Positions 53,598 through 63,126 of a stretch of 64,000 nt of DNA are shown piece by piece (the first letter of the stretch is position 1; each line of letters begins with the position of its first letter). This DNA is from Sugiyamaella lignohabitans. Its lineage: Eukaryota; Ascomycota; Dipodascomycetes; Dipodascales; Trichomonascaceae. Location: contig NC_031672.1 in NCBI RefSeq assembly GCF_001640025.1, positions 4,030,001-4,094,000 on the forward strand. The letters run 5' to 3'. The translations under genes and the position numbers were made by a program. The notes beneath the pieces are model-generated. The model had not been told where the DNA came from and ran no database searches. It worked only from the letters and a program-made list of their open reading frames with translations.

Positions 53598-54452
53598 CTA
53601 CTGTTCCTGAGCTCTCTTGTGTCGGTTATACAAACTTAGTGCTATAATGAGCTTGGCATCACGAGTATATTGCTCAGCATCTTGGAATTTTAACAAGCGC
53701 AAGGTAATAACTTCATTTTCGGATGAATGGCCATGATTTCCCATTAGTTTCCCTTCAAGGGCTTTGATTTCATCAAGCGGCATCTCTTTATGATATAAAA
53801 AGAATTTTATTTCTTCATCGAGTAGCCCTGGGCTCAGTAAAATGCTATCATCTGAACTCGGTAATAGATTCACCAAATCTGATTCTTCAATTTTAATACC
53901 ACATTCTTCCTCCAATTCCTTTGCTGCAGCACCTGCAAATGTGCCATCGTCAATCATCCCTGCTGGCAATTCAACTAAGTCAATTGACCCTGCTGCAACT
54001 CTTGGTTGCGAAACCAGGAGCACATACTTTTCCGAATCCCCCTTTCCCTTTGCAGTAAGTACAACAAGCATTCCAGTAGTACCACCTCGTAATACAGCTA
54101 TACCTGGTAGGGGTTTGCCATTAGGATGGAGGAAATCAGCTTTTAGTTTGACAAAGCCTACTTTGCCTTTTGAAAACTTGTCCACAGACTGAATCTCGAT
54201 ATTTCTCAATACAAACTTAGATGACGAGTGCTTAGAGACTGAGTTTTCCAAGTTCCTGATCCATGATGTAAATGGTCGGAACTCCAATAATTCAGATTTG
54301 GCAACTGACAATTGTTCAGGAACCTTCACAGGAACCTGCTTGCCTTGGAATTTGATATCAAACGTAGACATGATTCTTACCGTTTTCACGTAGGACTTTA
54401 AAAAGGGTGTATAAGAATTAAATTTCTGGAATCTCAATTGTCTAATAAGCAT
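53598..54452 (-). CDS. NUDIX hydrolase, ADP-sugar pyrophosphatase type (NUDT14-like)
   Basis: 284 aa from the ATG at 54452. The first 27 residues (MLIRQLRFQKFNSYTPFLKS) are basic and hydrophobic without acids, like a mitochondrial presequence. Met28 (MSTFDIKFQGK) could start a cytosolic form. The Nudix box reads PAGMIDDGTFAGAAAKELEEECGI; relative to GX5EX7REUXEEXGU it lacks the early Glu and is one residue short, as in fungal and plant ADP-sugar pyrophosphatases of this group. Upstream, GGTTGMLVVLTAKG...YVLLVSQPRVAAG fits the conserved strand before the box. Substrates such as ADP-ribose or ADP-glucose are inferred from the family. Confidence 0.85.
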   Translation of the reverse strand: MLIRQLRFQKFNSYTPFLKSYVKTVRIMSTFDIKFQGKQVPVKVPEQLSVAKSELLEFRPFTSWIRNLENSVSKHSSSKFVLRNIEIQSVDKFSKGKVGFVKLKADFLHPNGKPLPGIAVLRGGTTGMLVVLTAKGKGDSEKYVLLVSQPRVAAGSIDLVELPAGMIDDGTFAGAAAKELEEECGIKIEESDLVNLLPSSDDSILLSPGLLDEEIKFFLYHKEMPLDEIKALEGKLMGNHGHSSENEVITLRLLKFQDAEQYTRDAKLIIALSLYNRHKRAQEQ

Positions 54453-54902
54453 ACTCAGGCTACCTAGAGAATGCTGGTAAATTAGTAGCTATTGTCAACG
54501 AAACCGCAATGAACTGATGTGATCAGCAGTCTCTATGCACTGCGCATGCAGGGAAGCTCACTTCTGCAAACCCAGTAGGTACACATTGATATGGTAGTCT
54601 CCATGACAAGAGCTGAACAATGAGGTTTCAAACCACCAATAGACGTATCTATTATATCCACATTATTTCGTTTCAACCAAATCTCAGAACAAATTGTTAT
54701 CTTGAATCCAACTGGAAATGCAAACTAACACCAGATCATAGTATTTCAACATCAGCCGCATGGACTGGTAGACACCCCAACCCTGTTAATAAGATCCTTC
54801 TGATTGGGCAAAGTCGACGAACATACTGAAATATTGCAAGAACCATCGTATCATATTGGCAGTCAAACTCTTGGAATCCACAACAGGCAGGCTAAAATCA
54901 AG
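54453..54902. other. Divergent promoter NUDIX gene/NDUFA2
   Basis: A 450-bp region between divergent starts; no gene or strong site is seen. Confidence 0.4.
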
Positions 54903-55753
54903 ATGTCATCTGCTAAATACGTCTTCCCCAAGGCCCTCAAAGAACTGCGATTTCACCTGTCACAAACCGAGCCCTCTTCTGCTCATTTAAGGTATGTTCA
55001 CCTATATGCGGTCCACTCCAGCTGAGAAACAAACAAGAAATCGGGAGATTCTCTAGTTGATGTTTTGTCAAATACATTATATTCTATATGCTCCGCATGT
55101 GGCTCATTACCAGCCTGGTCTGCTATCATCGTAGCGTATAGATAAAGATGGTGTCTGTTCAACTCTTTCTGGCAGTTTGAAGATACTAACATATTCAGGG
55201 CCGTATTGACCAAATGGTATCCATCGTTGAAAAAGAATAATCCAACCACTCCTATTCTTATTAGAGAGGCTTCAATTGCCTCGCCTGTTGCATTTGCTCG
55301 TTTTGGTATGTTCTGAGGTTCCTACTGATACTGGAGGTGCAATAAATTACGAAATTTCAGGTTGTTTGAGTATAGGTGAAAATTTCAATTATCTCATGAT
55401 GTCTTGACTTGAGCTTGTCTTGCCAGCTGACAGAGTGACTTTTGATACTTGAAAGTATCTTGCTATTCTTAGATAACTGAAATTTTGTTTACAAGTCCAC
55501 TTCACAGATTCAGTACTTCGTAGTTCGATGGTACATTTGACGGTATCACCAATATACTTGAATGAAGAGCAGCAGTCACAGTGATATCTGGCTCTGAGAA
55601 GAAATCACAAGTAAACTGTTGTTAAGCTCCTCTTTATTGCATTACTAACATATTACAGAGCACGGAAGAGAAGCGAGAGTTCACCTTGCGAACGCCTCCT
55701 CACAAGGAGACGTCGAAAAGGCCATCCGCCAACTCATCGAAGCTAACCATTAA
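54903..55753 (+). CDS. NADH:ubiquinone oxidoreductase accessory subunit NDUFA2 (B8/NI8M), three exons
   Basis: Exons 54903-54991, 55199-55305 and 55659-55753 join in frame to 96 aa. Both donors are GTATGT and both branch sites TACTAAC, with acceptors TTCAG and TACAG. The product reads MSSAKYVFPKALKELRFHLSQ, HLRAVLTKWYPSLKKNNPTT, PILIREASIASPVAFARFEHG and VEKAIRQLIEA. This is the thioredoxin-like NDUFA2 fold of complex I, about 10.5 kDa. Its presence shows that this yeast keeps a proton-pumping complex I, unlike S. cerevisiae. Confidence 0.96.
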
Positions 55754-56709
55754 TGTATACAATTTACGACTAATAAAGTGCTGTGCATTCATTCAGGTTG
55801 TCATCAAACGTTGATCGTGCCTCCGGCCGTTGTGATATGCTCCTTGCACCTTGCTCTTCCCATCTCCGTTGAGTTAGGTTTCAGGTCACCGCTCAACATC
55901 AATTACATATTTGATCACAGTTAACAGCTAAAAAAAAATCCCCGGCTTTCCTCTGACTGTAATAAAAGCGACCTTCGGGGTCTACATATTCCCTGTTGGG
56001 CTCACCAATTAAAAATACCATCAAAAGTGAGTCGTCCTCACTCACTGAAGGAGTAACACTAAACCATAGCAACACTGCGATTCCAATAGTCCTAAAGAAA
56101 CCGAAGAGTTAGTAACCGTCAAACAGGATTATATTATATCAGTAATTTTGATCTGCAGGGGTAGTCGGAGAACCCGGTGATAGTAAGTCGCGTGTACGGA
56201 GAGCGGCTGTAAAGATAGGCGCGGACAACGCGGCAGCAGCGAAACTTGTATCAAATTGAGTTGAGTTTAGGCTCTTTCATCATACAGCACGAGCTACGCT
56301 CAAAACGTCACCTTTCTTTTCGACAGGAATCTTTTCAAAAAGTATAAACGAAACTAGTGCCAATCATACACTGGAACTGAGTTTGTGTCAAAACCCAAAT
56401 TGGATCATTCTGGATCAGGCGTTTTGTCTATAGCCAGTGTTTGAAATTTCAGTCTCTAGCAGGGGGCCGTTTGTCACTTTTTCTTTCTCTCATTTGTTTC
56501 CACCTGATTGATTTCATACAGTAAAGTACCGCTAAGATTGCTTTGTTTTTCTTATTTCAGTTTGTTTTGTATTTCAATTTTGCACACGATAGGGGATACC
56601 AACATCCGTGATTGCGTTGATTGTATTTTGGCCATTATCATAGAGCATAGTCATTGTGGACTTGAGCAATTTATTCCTTTAATAACTTTAAAAGATTCAT
56701 TCAGTAAAA
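55754..56709. other. Intergenic region NDUFA2 to LCB1
   Basis: About 950 bp, the 3' end of NDUFA2 and the LCB1 promoter. No further gene or repeat is recognised. Confidence 0.45.
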
Positions 56710-58263
56710 ATGTCAGCAGCGGATAGACTTGTCCAGGATCTCAACATCTTGATAGAATCAACAGTGTCTAATATCACAACCACTATATCCAAAGTTCCGG
56801 GATCAGCGATAGTGATAAGATACGTGCAATCCTCGTACCAAAATGATCCAGCGCGGTCAGTTCTCGAGTTGCTATTGCTGCTATTTGCTGTGAGGTACTT
56901 CTTGGCATCGAAATATTCTTATAACAAAAAGAATTATGTTCGACTAACAGAGGATGAAGTAGAAGAATTGATTGAAGATTGGACACCCGAACCGTTGATT
57001 AAGCCAATTACTGAACTGGATCAAAAAAATATCGATGATATTCCTATAATTGAAACACATAATGGGCCCATTGTCAAACTTCAAGGACACAACGGACGCG
57101 AGTTTCTCAACCTCACCTCGACTGATGTATACAATTTCAACAATAACGACCGCATCAAACAAGAGGCCATTCGTTCGGTTCGTAAACATGGAGTTGGTTC
57201 ATGTGGTCCTGCAGGGTTTTATGGACACCAAGATGCACACTGGGACTGTGAGCGTGCTCTCTCAGATTTTCTTGGAACTGAACGTAGTATTCTTTATTCT
57301 CAGGGATTTGCTACTTCGTCAAGTGTAATTCCATGTTTTCTTAAGCGTGGCGATGTTATTATCGCTGATGATAAGATTAATCTCGGTATCCAAAAGGGTA
57401 TGCAGTTATCTCGTGCTAGTGTTTTTTGGTACGAGCATAATAATATGGAAGAATTGGAGAAGGTCATGATCCTTGCTAATAAGAAGAAGCAGCGTGGTCC
57501 CATCCCTCGCAGATTCCTCATTACAGAAGGTATTTACGAGACTGAGGGAGACTCTCCTGACCTCGCTACCATGATCAAGCTTAAGCACAAATATAAGTAC
57601 CGTCTCCTTATTGACGAATCTTGGTCGTTTGGTATTCTTGGAGACCATGGCAAGGGTCTTCCTGAGCAACTGGGGATCGATCGTAAAGAGATTGACATCA
57701 CTCTTGGTGTTCTTGCATCTGCATTTGGATCTGCTGGCGGCTTCTGTACTGGAGAAACTGCGATGGTAGAGCACCAACGTATCACCTCTCTAGCATATAC
57801 CTTCTCTGCAACTATGCCTGCCTACCTTGCAAATAGTACTACTGCTGTAATCAACTGGTTTTTCAAGGATGATGAATGGCGGGCCAAGAATTTTACTAGC
57901 ATTCGTCATAAGAGCCGACTCTTTAGAGATATCATTGCTGAATCTAAGTTCATCGATATGAATAACGTTGACAACTCGCCCATGTTCATCCTTCGCATTG
58001 CTGAGCCCATCCTTGACCGCAAGTTGAAGTCTATTAGTGACAAGGCTCAAGAAGCTCTGGAAATTGAGGCCTTGTTGCAGTTGATTGTTGATGAGTGTCT
58101 ATCTGAAGGCGTTCTCATCTCACGCCAAAAAGTGCTTCCAGAATTTGAAACATTCCCTGTTGATAGAGCGATCAAAGTTACTATTTCCAATGATCTCACC
58201 GATGATCAGGTTCAACGTGCTGCTAGAACTATTGTCAATTCCTTCCGCGTCAAACTTCAGTAA
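56710..58263 (+). CDS. LCB1: Serine palmitoyltransferase subunit 1 (Lcb1)
   Basis: A single exon of 517 aa. One TM segment lies at about 48-66 (SVLELLLLLFAVRYFLASKY), anchoring the protein in the ER. The alpha-oxoamine synthase fold follows: HNGREFLNLTSTDVYNF, KHGVGSCGPAGFYGHQDAHWDCE, LLIDESWSFGILGDHGKGL, and TLGVLASAFGSAGGFC. The PLP-binding lysine present in Lcb2 is absent at the last site, as expected for the non-catalytic Lcb1 partner. With Lcb2 it condenses serine and palmitoyl-CoA, the first step of sphingolipid synthesis. Confidence 0.96.
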   Translation: MSAADRLVQDLNILIESTVSNITTTISKVPGSAIVIRYVQSSYQNDPARSVLELLLLLFAVRYFLASKYSYNKKNYVRLTEDEVEELIEDWTPEPLIKPITELDQKNIDDIPIIETHNGPIVKLQGHNGREFLNLTSTDVYNFNNNDRIKQEAIRSVRKHGVGSCGPAGFYGHQDAHWDCERALSDFLGTERSILYSQGFATSSSVIPCFLKRGDVIIADDKINLGIQKGMQLSRASVFWYEHNNMEELEKVMILANKKKQRGPIPRRFLITEGIYETEGDSPDLATMIKLKHKYKYRLLIDESWSFGILGDHGKGLPEQLGIDRKEIDITLGVLASAFGSAGGFCTGETAMVEHQRITSLAYTFSATMPAYLANSTTAVINWFFKDDEWRAKNFTSIRHKSRLFRDIIAESKFIDMNNVDNSPMFILRIAEPILDRKLKSISDKAQEALEIEALLQLIVDECLSEGVLISRQKVLPEFETFPVDRAIKVTISNDLTDDQVQRAARTIVNSFRVKLQ

Positions 58264-58352
58264 ATTCGCATTAATTCCCTCCTCCCGCCGATATGTAATT
58301 AGTTGACATTGTATTCTAATATTTTGTAACAATGATGCTTGGGTCTTCAACT

Positions 58353-58400
58353 AAGGCTCTGCCCCAGATTGCTGTTCTCCTCGCTATTCGCTCTATAACT
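58353..58400 (+). repeat. Possible GC-repeat relic downstream of LCB1
   Basis: AAGGCTCTGCCCCAGA, then TTCTCCTCGCTATTCGCTCTA resembles the GGGGCTCCGCCCCAGA...CTCCTCTCGCTTCGCTCGA order of the GC element, with decay. The call is tentative. Confidence 0.3.
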
Positions 58401-58549
58401 TTTTGTCGCTTCTTGGCCATGCTCATTAATCGGTTCACAGGGGTGGATCTCAATAAAGTTGATAGAGGTTAGGGTCCGTGGTGAAGTGGAAATTTATCCA
58501 GCGCTCGCTGAATATATCAACATCATTGAATGTTGTGATTGTTCAGGGT

Positions 58550-59059
58550 ATGTGGGGATTTGGTTGGTTGTCACGGAAGTCTGAAAAGCCTCCAGTATCC
58601 ACTGAAAAGGCAAGTTCTGTCTCCCCAGAAAAAGAGCTCTTATTAGAAGATCTCCCACCAAAGTTTGAGGACAAAGTCGAGGAGAGGCAGAAAAGACCCA
58701 AGTTGGATGTTTCAAAACCAGATATCTTTCAGAAGGCTGTTTCTTCCATTTCAACTGACGATTTTAAGAATGTTCATACAATTCCTTGCTTTCGTCAGGG
58801 TATGCTAGCGGGCTTAGGTGTTGGTGGTGTGATATTTGCCGTTTTGATTTCAACGAGGTCGTCAATCTCACGAAGCATGAATTGGGGTATGGGTGGTTTT
58901 GTAGCTGGATCAGTCGTATCTTGGGAGCAATGTAGAGCCAAAATGCGTCAGAGTAGGAGAAATGCTCAAGCTGTAAAGGAGAGTCTCCGAAGGCCACGGT
59001 CAGGACTAACTTCAGGACCCGGATCAGGTCCAAGTCAAGGTGAGGGCGAAGCGAAGTGA
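58550..59059 (+). CDS. COX20: Cytochrome c oxidase assembly protein Cox20
   Basis: The ATG at 58550 (MWGFGWLSRKSEKPP) gives 169 aa; the frame extends 5' only with non-ATG codons. The Cox20 core is clear: DDFKNVHTIPCFRQGMLAG, a first TM (GLGVGGVIFAVLIST), a short loop RSSISRSMNWG, a second TM (GMGGFVAGSVVSW) and EQCRAKMRQSRR. It is a twin-TM inner mitochondrial membrane chaperone that holds newly made Cox2 for processing and copper insertion. The Ser/Gly/Arg-rich tail is not conserved in the family. Confidence 0.9.
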   Translation: MWGFGWLSRKSEKPPVSTEKASSVSPEKELLLEDLPPKFEDKVEERQKRPKLDVSKPDIFQKAVSSISTDDFKNVHTIPCFRQGMLAGLGVGGVIFAVLISTRSSISRSMNWGMGGFVAGSVVSWEQCRAKMRQSRRNAQAVKESLRRPRSGLTSGPGSGPSQGEGEAK

Positions 59060-59456
59060 TATGAAATCTCAGACTAGCAGTAGCCATACAAGCAGTCGAC
59101 TGACGACTAATTAGTTTGGCTGCTATATGAAGTCTGCCGCAATGCCTTTATCAGATCTGTGATTTTGTTTATTTGTATATAAGTTTGCGTCATGCAGGGT
59201 CTTGAACAGGGATTATATCCAGCTGTCGGTCTAACAATATCCATGTTGTTTGGTAGGCTAGTTTAGTTTTAACTCGCATCTACTCTGTTTGTCTCTTTTA
59301 TTTAATCTACCGAAAACAGTTATTTCATTGGAATCATATTTGTTTGTTTTGTAAGTTGATGGCTGTTTATTGTAAATATAATATATGTGTCTCATGAGTA
59401 TAGCTGACGATGGATCTTGTCACTAACTAGATGTCAGGCTCTAAGCGTATCCTACC
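59060..59456. other. Spacer COX20 to two-TM gene
   Basis: About 400 bp, AT-rich. A 9-codon upstream ORF at 59431-59460 ends on the next gene's start (ATGA overlap). Nothing else is recognised. Confidence 0.45.
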
Positions 59457-60225
59457 ATGACGACTCTTGTCCTTTGCTCATCAATTGCGCTCCTTGCTGT
59501 CGGAGTGCTTCTCTCTACAGTTGCACGTAAGTCTTCTATCGTCTGGCAGTTGTAGATTTGTCGAGTCCATCCTAATCGACAAGTTTGAAGTAGTAGGTTT
59601 ACTTTACTATTGGTTTATTTTAATATCGCCTTTGTTAGAACTTCGCATTAATACAAACTTGGGTCAGATTTGACATCACAGACAGTGGTAACCGTAACAT
59701 CATACTAACTACCAAGTTGTTGTGTTCTCTCCCTTTATTATTGTCGGTGTAACATTGTTTTTTTTTGGATGGATTGCAGCAGTTACAATATTTGCAATAA
59801 TAAGCTTCCTATTTTCACGTGGCAAAGGTACTTCAACAAAGGAGTCAAAAGATCCACTAAAAGTTCAGCATCAAAGATTTGATGCATTTGTTGAAACGCT
59901 TCCAGAACTAGACGAGGAAACATTTGCCCCAGTTGGTTACCAATCCTCACATGGTCACAATCCTCAGGCTAATCATATTAATAACCAGTCATCACTTGAA
60001 AGTACTCAAGTTAAACATGGATCTGACAATTTGGCACCAAAAGAATCAAACATTGTGAAGCCTGGCATGTCAGATCTGGTTGGTGACTCTCAACATAATC
60101 GTCGACATGTAAATATTGTTGAGTACAATGAACATATCACTAGTGATGATACCAATGGTCTACACCAAGAAGATATTTCTGATAACCATCAAACTCCCAT
60201 AAGGATTGACGGTGAAAATATTTGA
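59457..60225 (+). CDS. Unknown protein with two TM segments (two exons)
   Basis: The later part of the frame lacks an ATG, so an upstream exon is needed. Exon 1 (59457-59526, MTTLVLCSSIALLAVGVLLS...VA + C) and exon 2 (59717-60225) join in frame across a 190-nt intron (GTAAGT, TACTAAC, ending AAG), giving 192 aa. The product has two adjacent TM segments at about 4-30 and 32-55, then SRGKGT and a hydrophilic, Asn/His/Asp-rich tail of about 130 residues. The hairpin plus cytosolic tail suggests an endomembrane protein, but I recognise no family. An alternative AG at 59780 would also keep the frame but removes much of the second TM. Confidence 0.6.
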
Positions 60226-61486
60226 AATTCAAGAAAACTGCTTCTAGCGGTTTTCACCGTGTTTTGTTTTTTAAGGTGCAAGATTTTCACTACTTATTTA
60301 TTCTGTGCCCGCGTGGTTATATGTTGATCGATTTCTCCTTAATATCCACAATTGTTCTTATTATATATTATACATAAATTTTTTTCTTCTGATGGACTCT
60401 CGTTTCTAACCTAAGATAGTCACAGTATATGGAAGGTATCGCGATTTGCAGATGCAGCGAGATAAGCTCAAAAGTGGAGCGATAGTGGCAAGGGCATGGA
60501 GCGTTTGGGTGAATCGTGTTTACTTAAGGTTAGAATACGGTAGTTTATGTCAAACTTGAATGAACGCGAGGTCGCAAGGGATATAAGACTCAGGGGGTCG
60601 TCAAAATAAAGGAGTCAAGGAGTTCAAGTTTGTTTGTTCCACTAAAAGAAGTACTTAAGCTGAATGGACGATGTGAATGCATCAATTGATAAACAGCGCG
60701 TGGAAGGACGACAATGCAGAGTAATAATTGCCGTTGGTACCTGAGATCTCAGATTATAAATTTCGCCGATAAAATTCTGCTATAATATTACTACCTAAGT
60801 TAAAAATAGGTGGTCGACATGTCTTTTGTTCTTGTCTTACTAGACTTTTTAATCATAGGTCCTAGGTTTATCCTCGCTCTGTAGGACACTCTTTGGAGAA
60901 ACCAAATGTCTTTGACAAAGCGTAAATAACAGGGAGGGGCGATGCTTTGTCGCCGGAGGTAGAACCTCACTGCTGGTGTAAGCATTGAATATAATAATAA
61001 TAACTATGCATTGAATTACAAGAACTGCATAATATCCCGTGTTTACTTTACCCAATTTGAGAAGGATCACCAATTGTTTATGCAACTCGCACCCAGGTCA
61101 CCGGCAGCCATTTTTGGTGAAGTTTTCTTGTTCTTTGGTTCTCCAAGCTAACCCAAAACACAGGTTTGCATGCTATAGAATGAGGAACAGATAGGTGAAT
61201 AGTTTATTCTTGCTGAGATTAAACGTAGCTCCTCAGATGGTTGAAGTCAGACCTTCTATATCAATGATTTGCACGGTTGTCGGCATTTTCCATATCCGTG
61301 GATTGAGATCACGATGGGGATATCACAAACTTTAATAATTATTTTATCTCCTGAATTCCGATCCGTGGATAAGAAAATTTGGTGGGTTAAAGTGTCTCAG
61401 TGAGATAAGTCACTTTAGAAAAAGAAACTGGTGAGCAGCACCTGAGATACAGGCTTAGCAGGGCCGCACCTGCCTATTCAGTGCAC
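60226..61486. other. Intergenic region before the T5orf172 gene
   Basis: About 1.26 kb without a supported gene. GGGGCGATGCTTTGTCGCCGG (60935-60957) forms a small hairpin and may be a GC-repeat remnant; TATGCATTGAATTAC follows at about 61004-61018. Confidence 0.45.
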
Positions 61487-62836
61487 ATGTACCAAGGAAC
61501 AAATAATTTATATATATATAGATCCATTGGCAACCTGATGGTATTATTATTTAAACAAAATAATGGTCATTTGTCATTTCCATCCTGCGAAATGCTAACC
61601 TGTGATTTAGAGCCTCTATCAACCGCTCTACCAGAGTCTCCGCGTGGATCGGGGAAACGGCTGCATCACATTTCAACCCTCTCTACTTCTACTACAGCTA
61701 CAGCGGCAACTCTAGCACTTTCTTCAAGAACTTTGGTTTCAGAACCACTAAGTAAGACTGGTTACAATTCAGGTCTTGAGATCCAAAACGGGAATGACTT
61801 CGAACAGTTATCACTAGTAGCCAAATCTACCCCACCAACGACTAGGAGGCAGTCAGAGAGCCCCGAGCATAAACACCCTACTAGTGCTTCACTAAAAATT
61901 CCAAAAAGCTTTGAGAGGTCCCATAGGAAACCCTCAACGGAGAAAGAAAAAGACAACACAATTCGCAACAAATCGGGGATCAAGTATACAAAAGAGACTC
62001 CAAGATGCATTGGAGCAACCAAACAGGGCCGCCGGTGCCTAAATAAAGCGTCCCGTCATACCCAATACTGTCATTTGCATATAGATCAGGATAAACAGTT
62101 GGTTAATATGCTCCAGGCCCTGTCAGTATCCACTCGCTCAATATCACCAGGATATATCTATGTTTATACTCTAGAGGCTGGTCACAAGAATGTTCATGTA
62201 TACGACCATGACAAACAAGCATTTATCCCGCTGCCAGTATCGAGTAGCTCTACAAATTCATTAGGGTCGAAATCTCTACCCAAGGGAATGTCCAAAATGG
62301 AAGCATTAAAATCACTTTCCAGTGTGAGAACGTCGTCTTCAACACAATATCTCAAATCTTCCAAAACCATGAGATCACCGAGTTCCTCTGAGTTGAAGAC
62401 TGGGGCCATGGAGCCAAAGAGAAGTTTATTTGGCAAAATCTTTCACAATTCACGGGGAAGTGATCGAGAAATACCCTCAAGAGCAATGCTAGTAAAAGTG
62501 GGCCAGACTACAAAAACGCCTGCAAAACGACTGGCAGAGTGGAGGGCCAAATGCCAACACCCAATTGTTTTGTTGTCACCACTTGCTACATCATCCGCAT
62601 CCAACTCGTTTGACTATTCGAAACAAGGCTGGCCAACAGTACAAGCTAGACCGACAGAAGCAGCGATACACAATGAACTTCGCGCTCTTTTTGGAAAAGG
62701 CCATGTAGAATGCACTGGCTGTAAAGACCATGGCCGCCATAATGAATGGTTCCTGGTTCCTGCCGACAGAATAGCGACTCTATTTGAGACTATCAATTAT
62801 TGGGTCCAGCTATATAGAAACGAACAACCAGATTAA
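61487..62836 (+). CDS. T5orf172/DUF1766 (GIY-YIG-like) domain protein
   Basis: The first in-frame ATG (61487) gives 449 aa; ATG 61592 (MLTCDLEPLS) is a plausible later start. The first 170 residues are Ser/Thr-rich. A Cys/His cluster (RCIGATKQGRRCLNK...YCHLH) precedes the T5orf172 domain (PF10544). The domain starts at SPGYIYVYTLE, continues with LVKVGQTTKTPAKRLAEWRAKC and ends AAIHNELRALFGKGHVEC...HNEWFLVPADRI. This is the GIY-YIG-like nuclease fold of S. pombe mug113-type proteins. A long Ser-rich insert splits the domain after the first strand pair. Whether it cuts DNA is not known. Confidence 0.85.
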   Translation: MYQGTNNLYIYRSIGNLMVLLFKQNNGHLSFPSCEMLTCDLEPLSTALPESPRGSGKRLHHISTLSTSTTATAATLALSSRTLVSEPLSKTGYNSGLEIQNGNDFEQLSLVAKSTPPTTRRQSESPEHKHPTSASLKIPKSFERSHRKPSTEKEKDNTIRNKSGIKYTKETPRCIGATKQGRRCLNKASRHTQYCHLHIDQDKQLVNMLQALSVSTRSISPGYIYVYTLEAGHKNVHVYDHDKQAFIPLPVSSSSTNSLGSKSLPKGMSKMEALKSLSSVRTSSSTQYLKSSKTMRSPSSSELKTGAMEPKRSLFGKIFHNSRGSDREIPSRAMLVKVGQTTKTPAKRLAEWRAKCQHPIVLLSPLATSSASNSFDYSKQGWPTVQARPTEAAIHNELRALFGKGHVECTGCKDHGRHNEWFLVPADRIATLFETINYWVQLYRNEQPD

Positions 62837-63126
62837 AACTACTATTTATACAAACGGACGCATTAGTATCACGGTGTCTGACTGTCTTTGGCAGTTGAGA
62901 CTTTGTAGGACCGTGCCTAAATCGGTCAGTAACGGTGTTAAGATGACCAACAAGATTTATTACTCTCATGATCACAGAGCGAACATATTGAATTTTTAAG
63001 AGCATGGTGACCACCAGAAGCGGGCACAGCTTGTACGTGCGAAGCTTAAAAGTATATGTCAATTTACTAAATATCAGGAGTTGAATCCAGGCTAGAAGAA
63101 GAAAAGATAAAAAGTGTTTTATAAAA

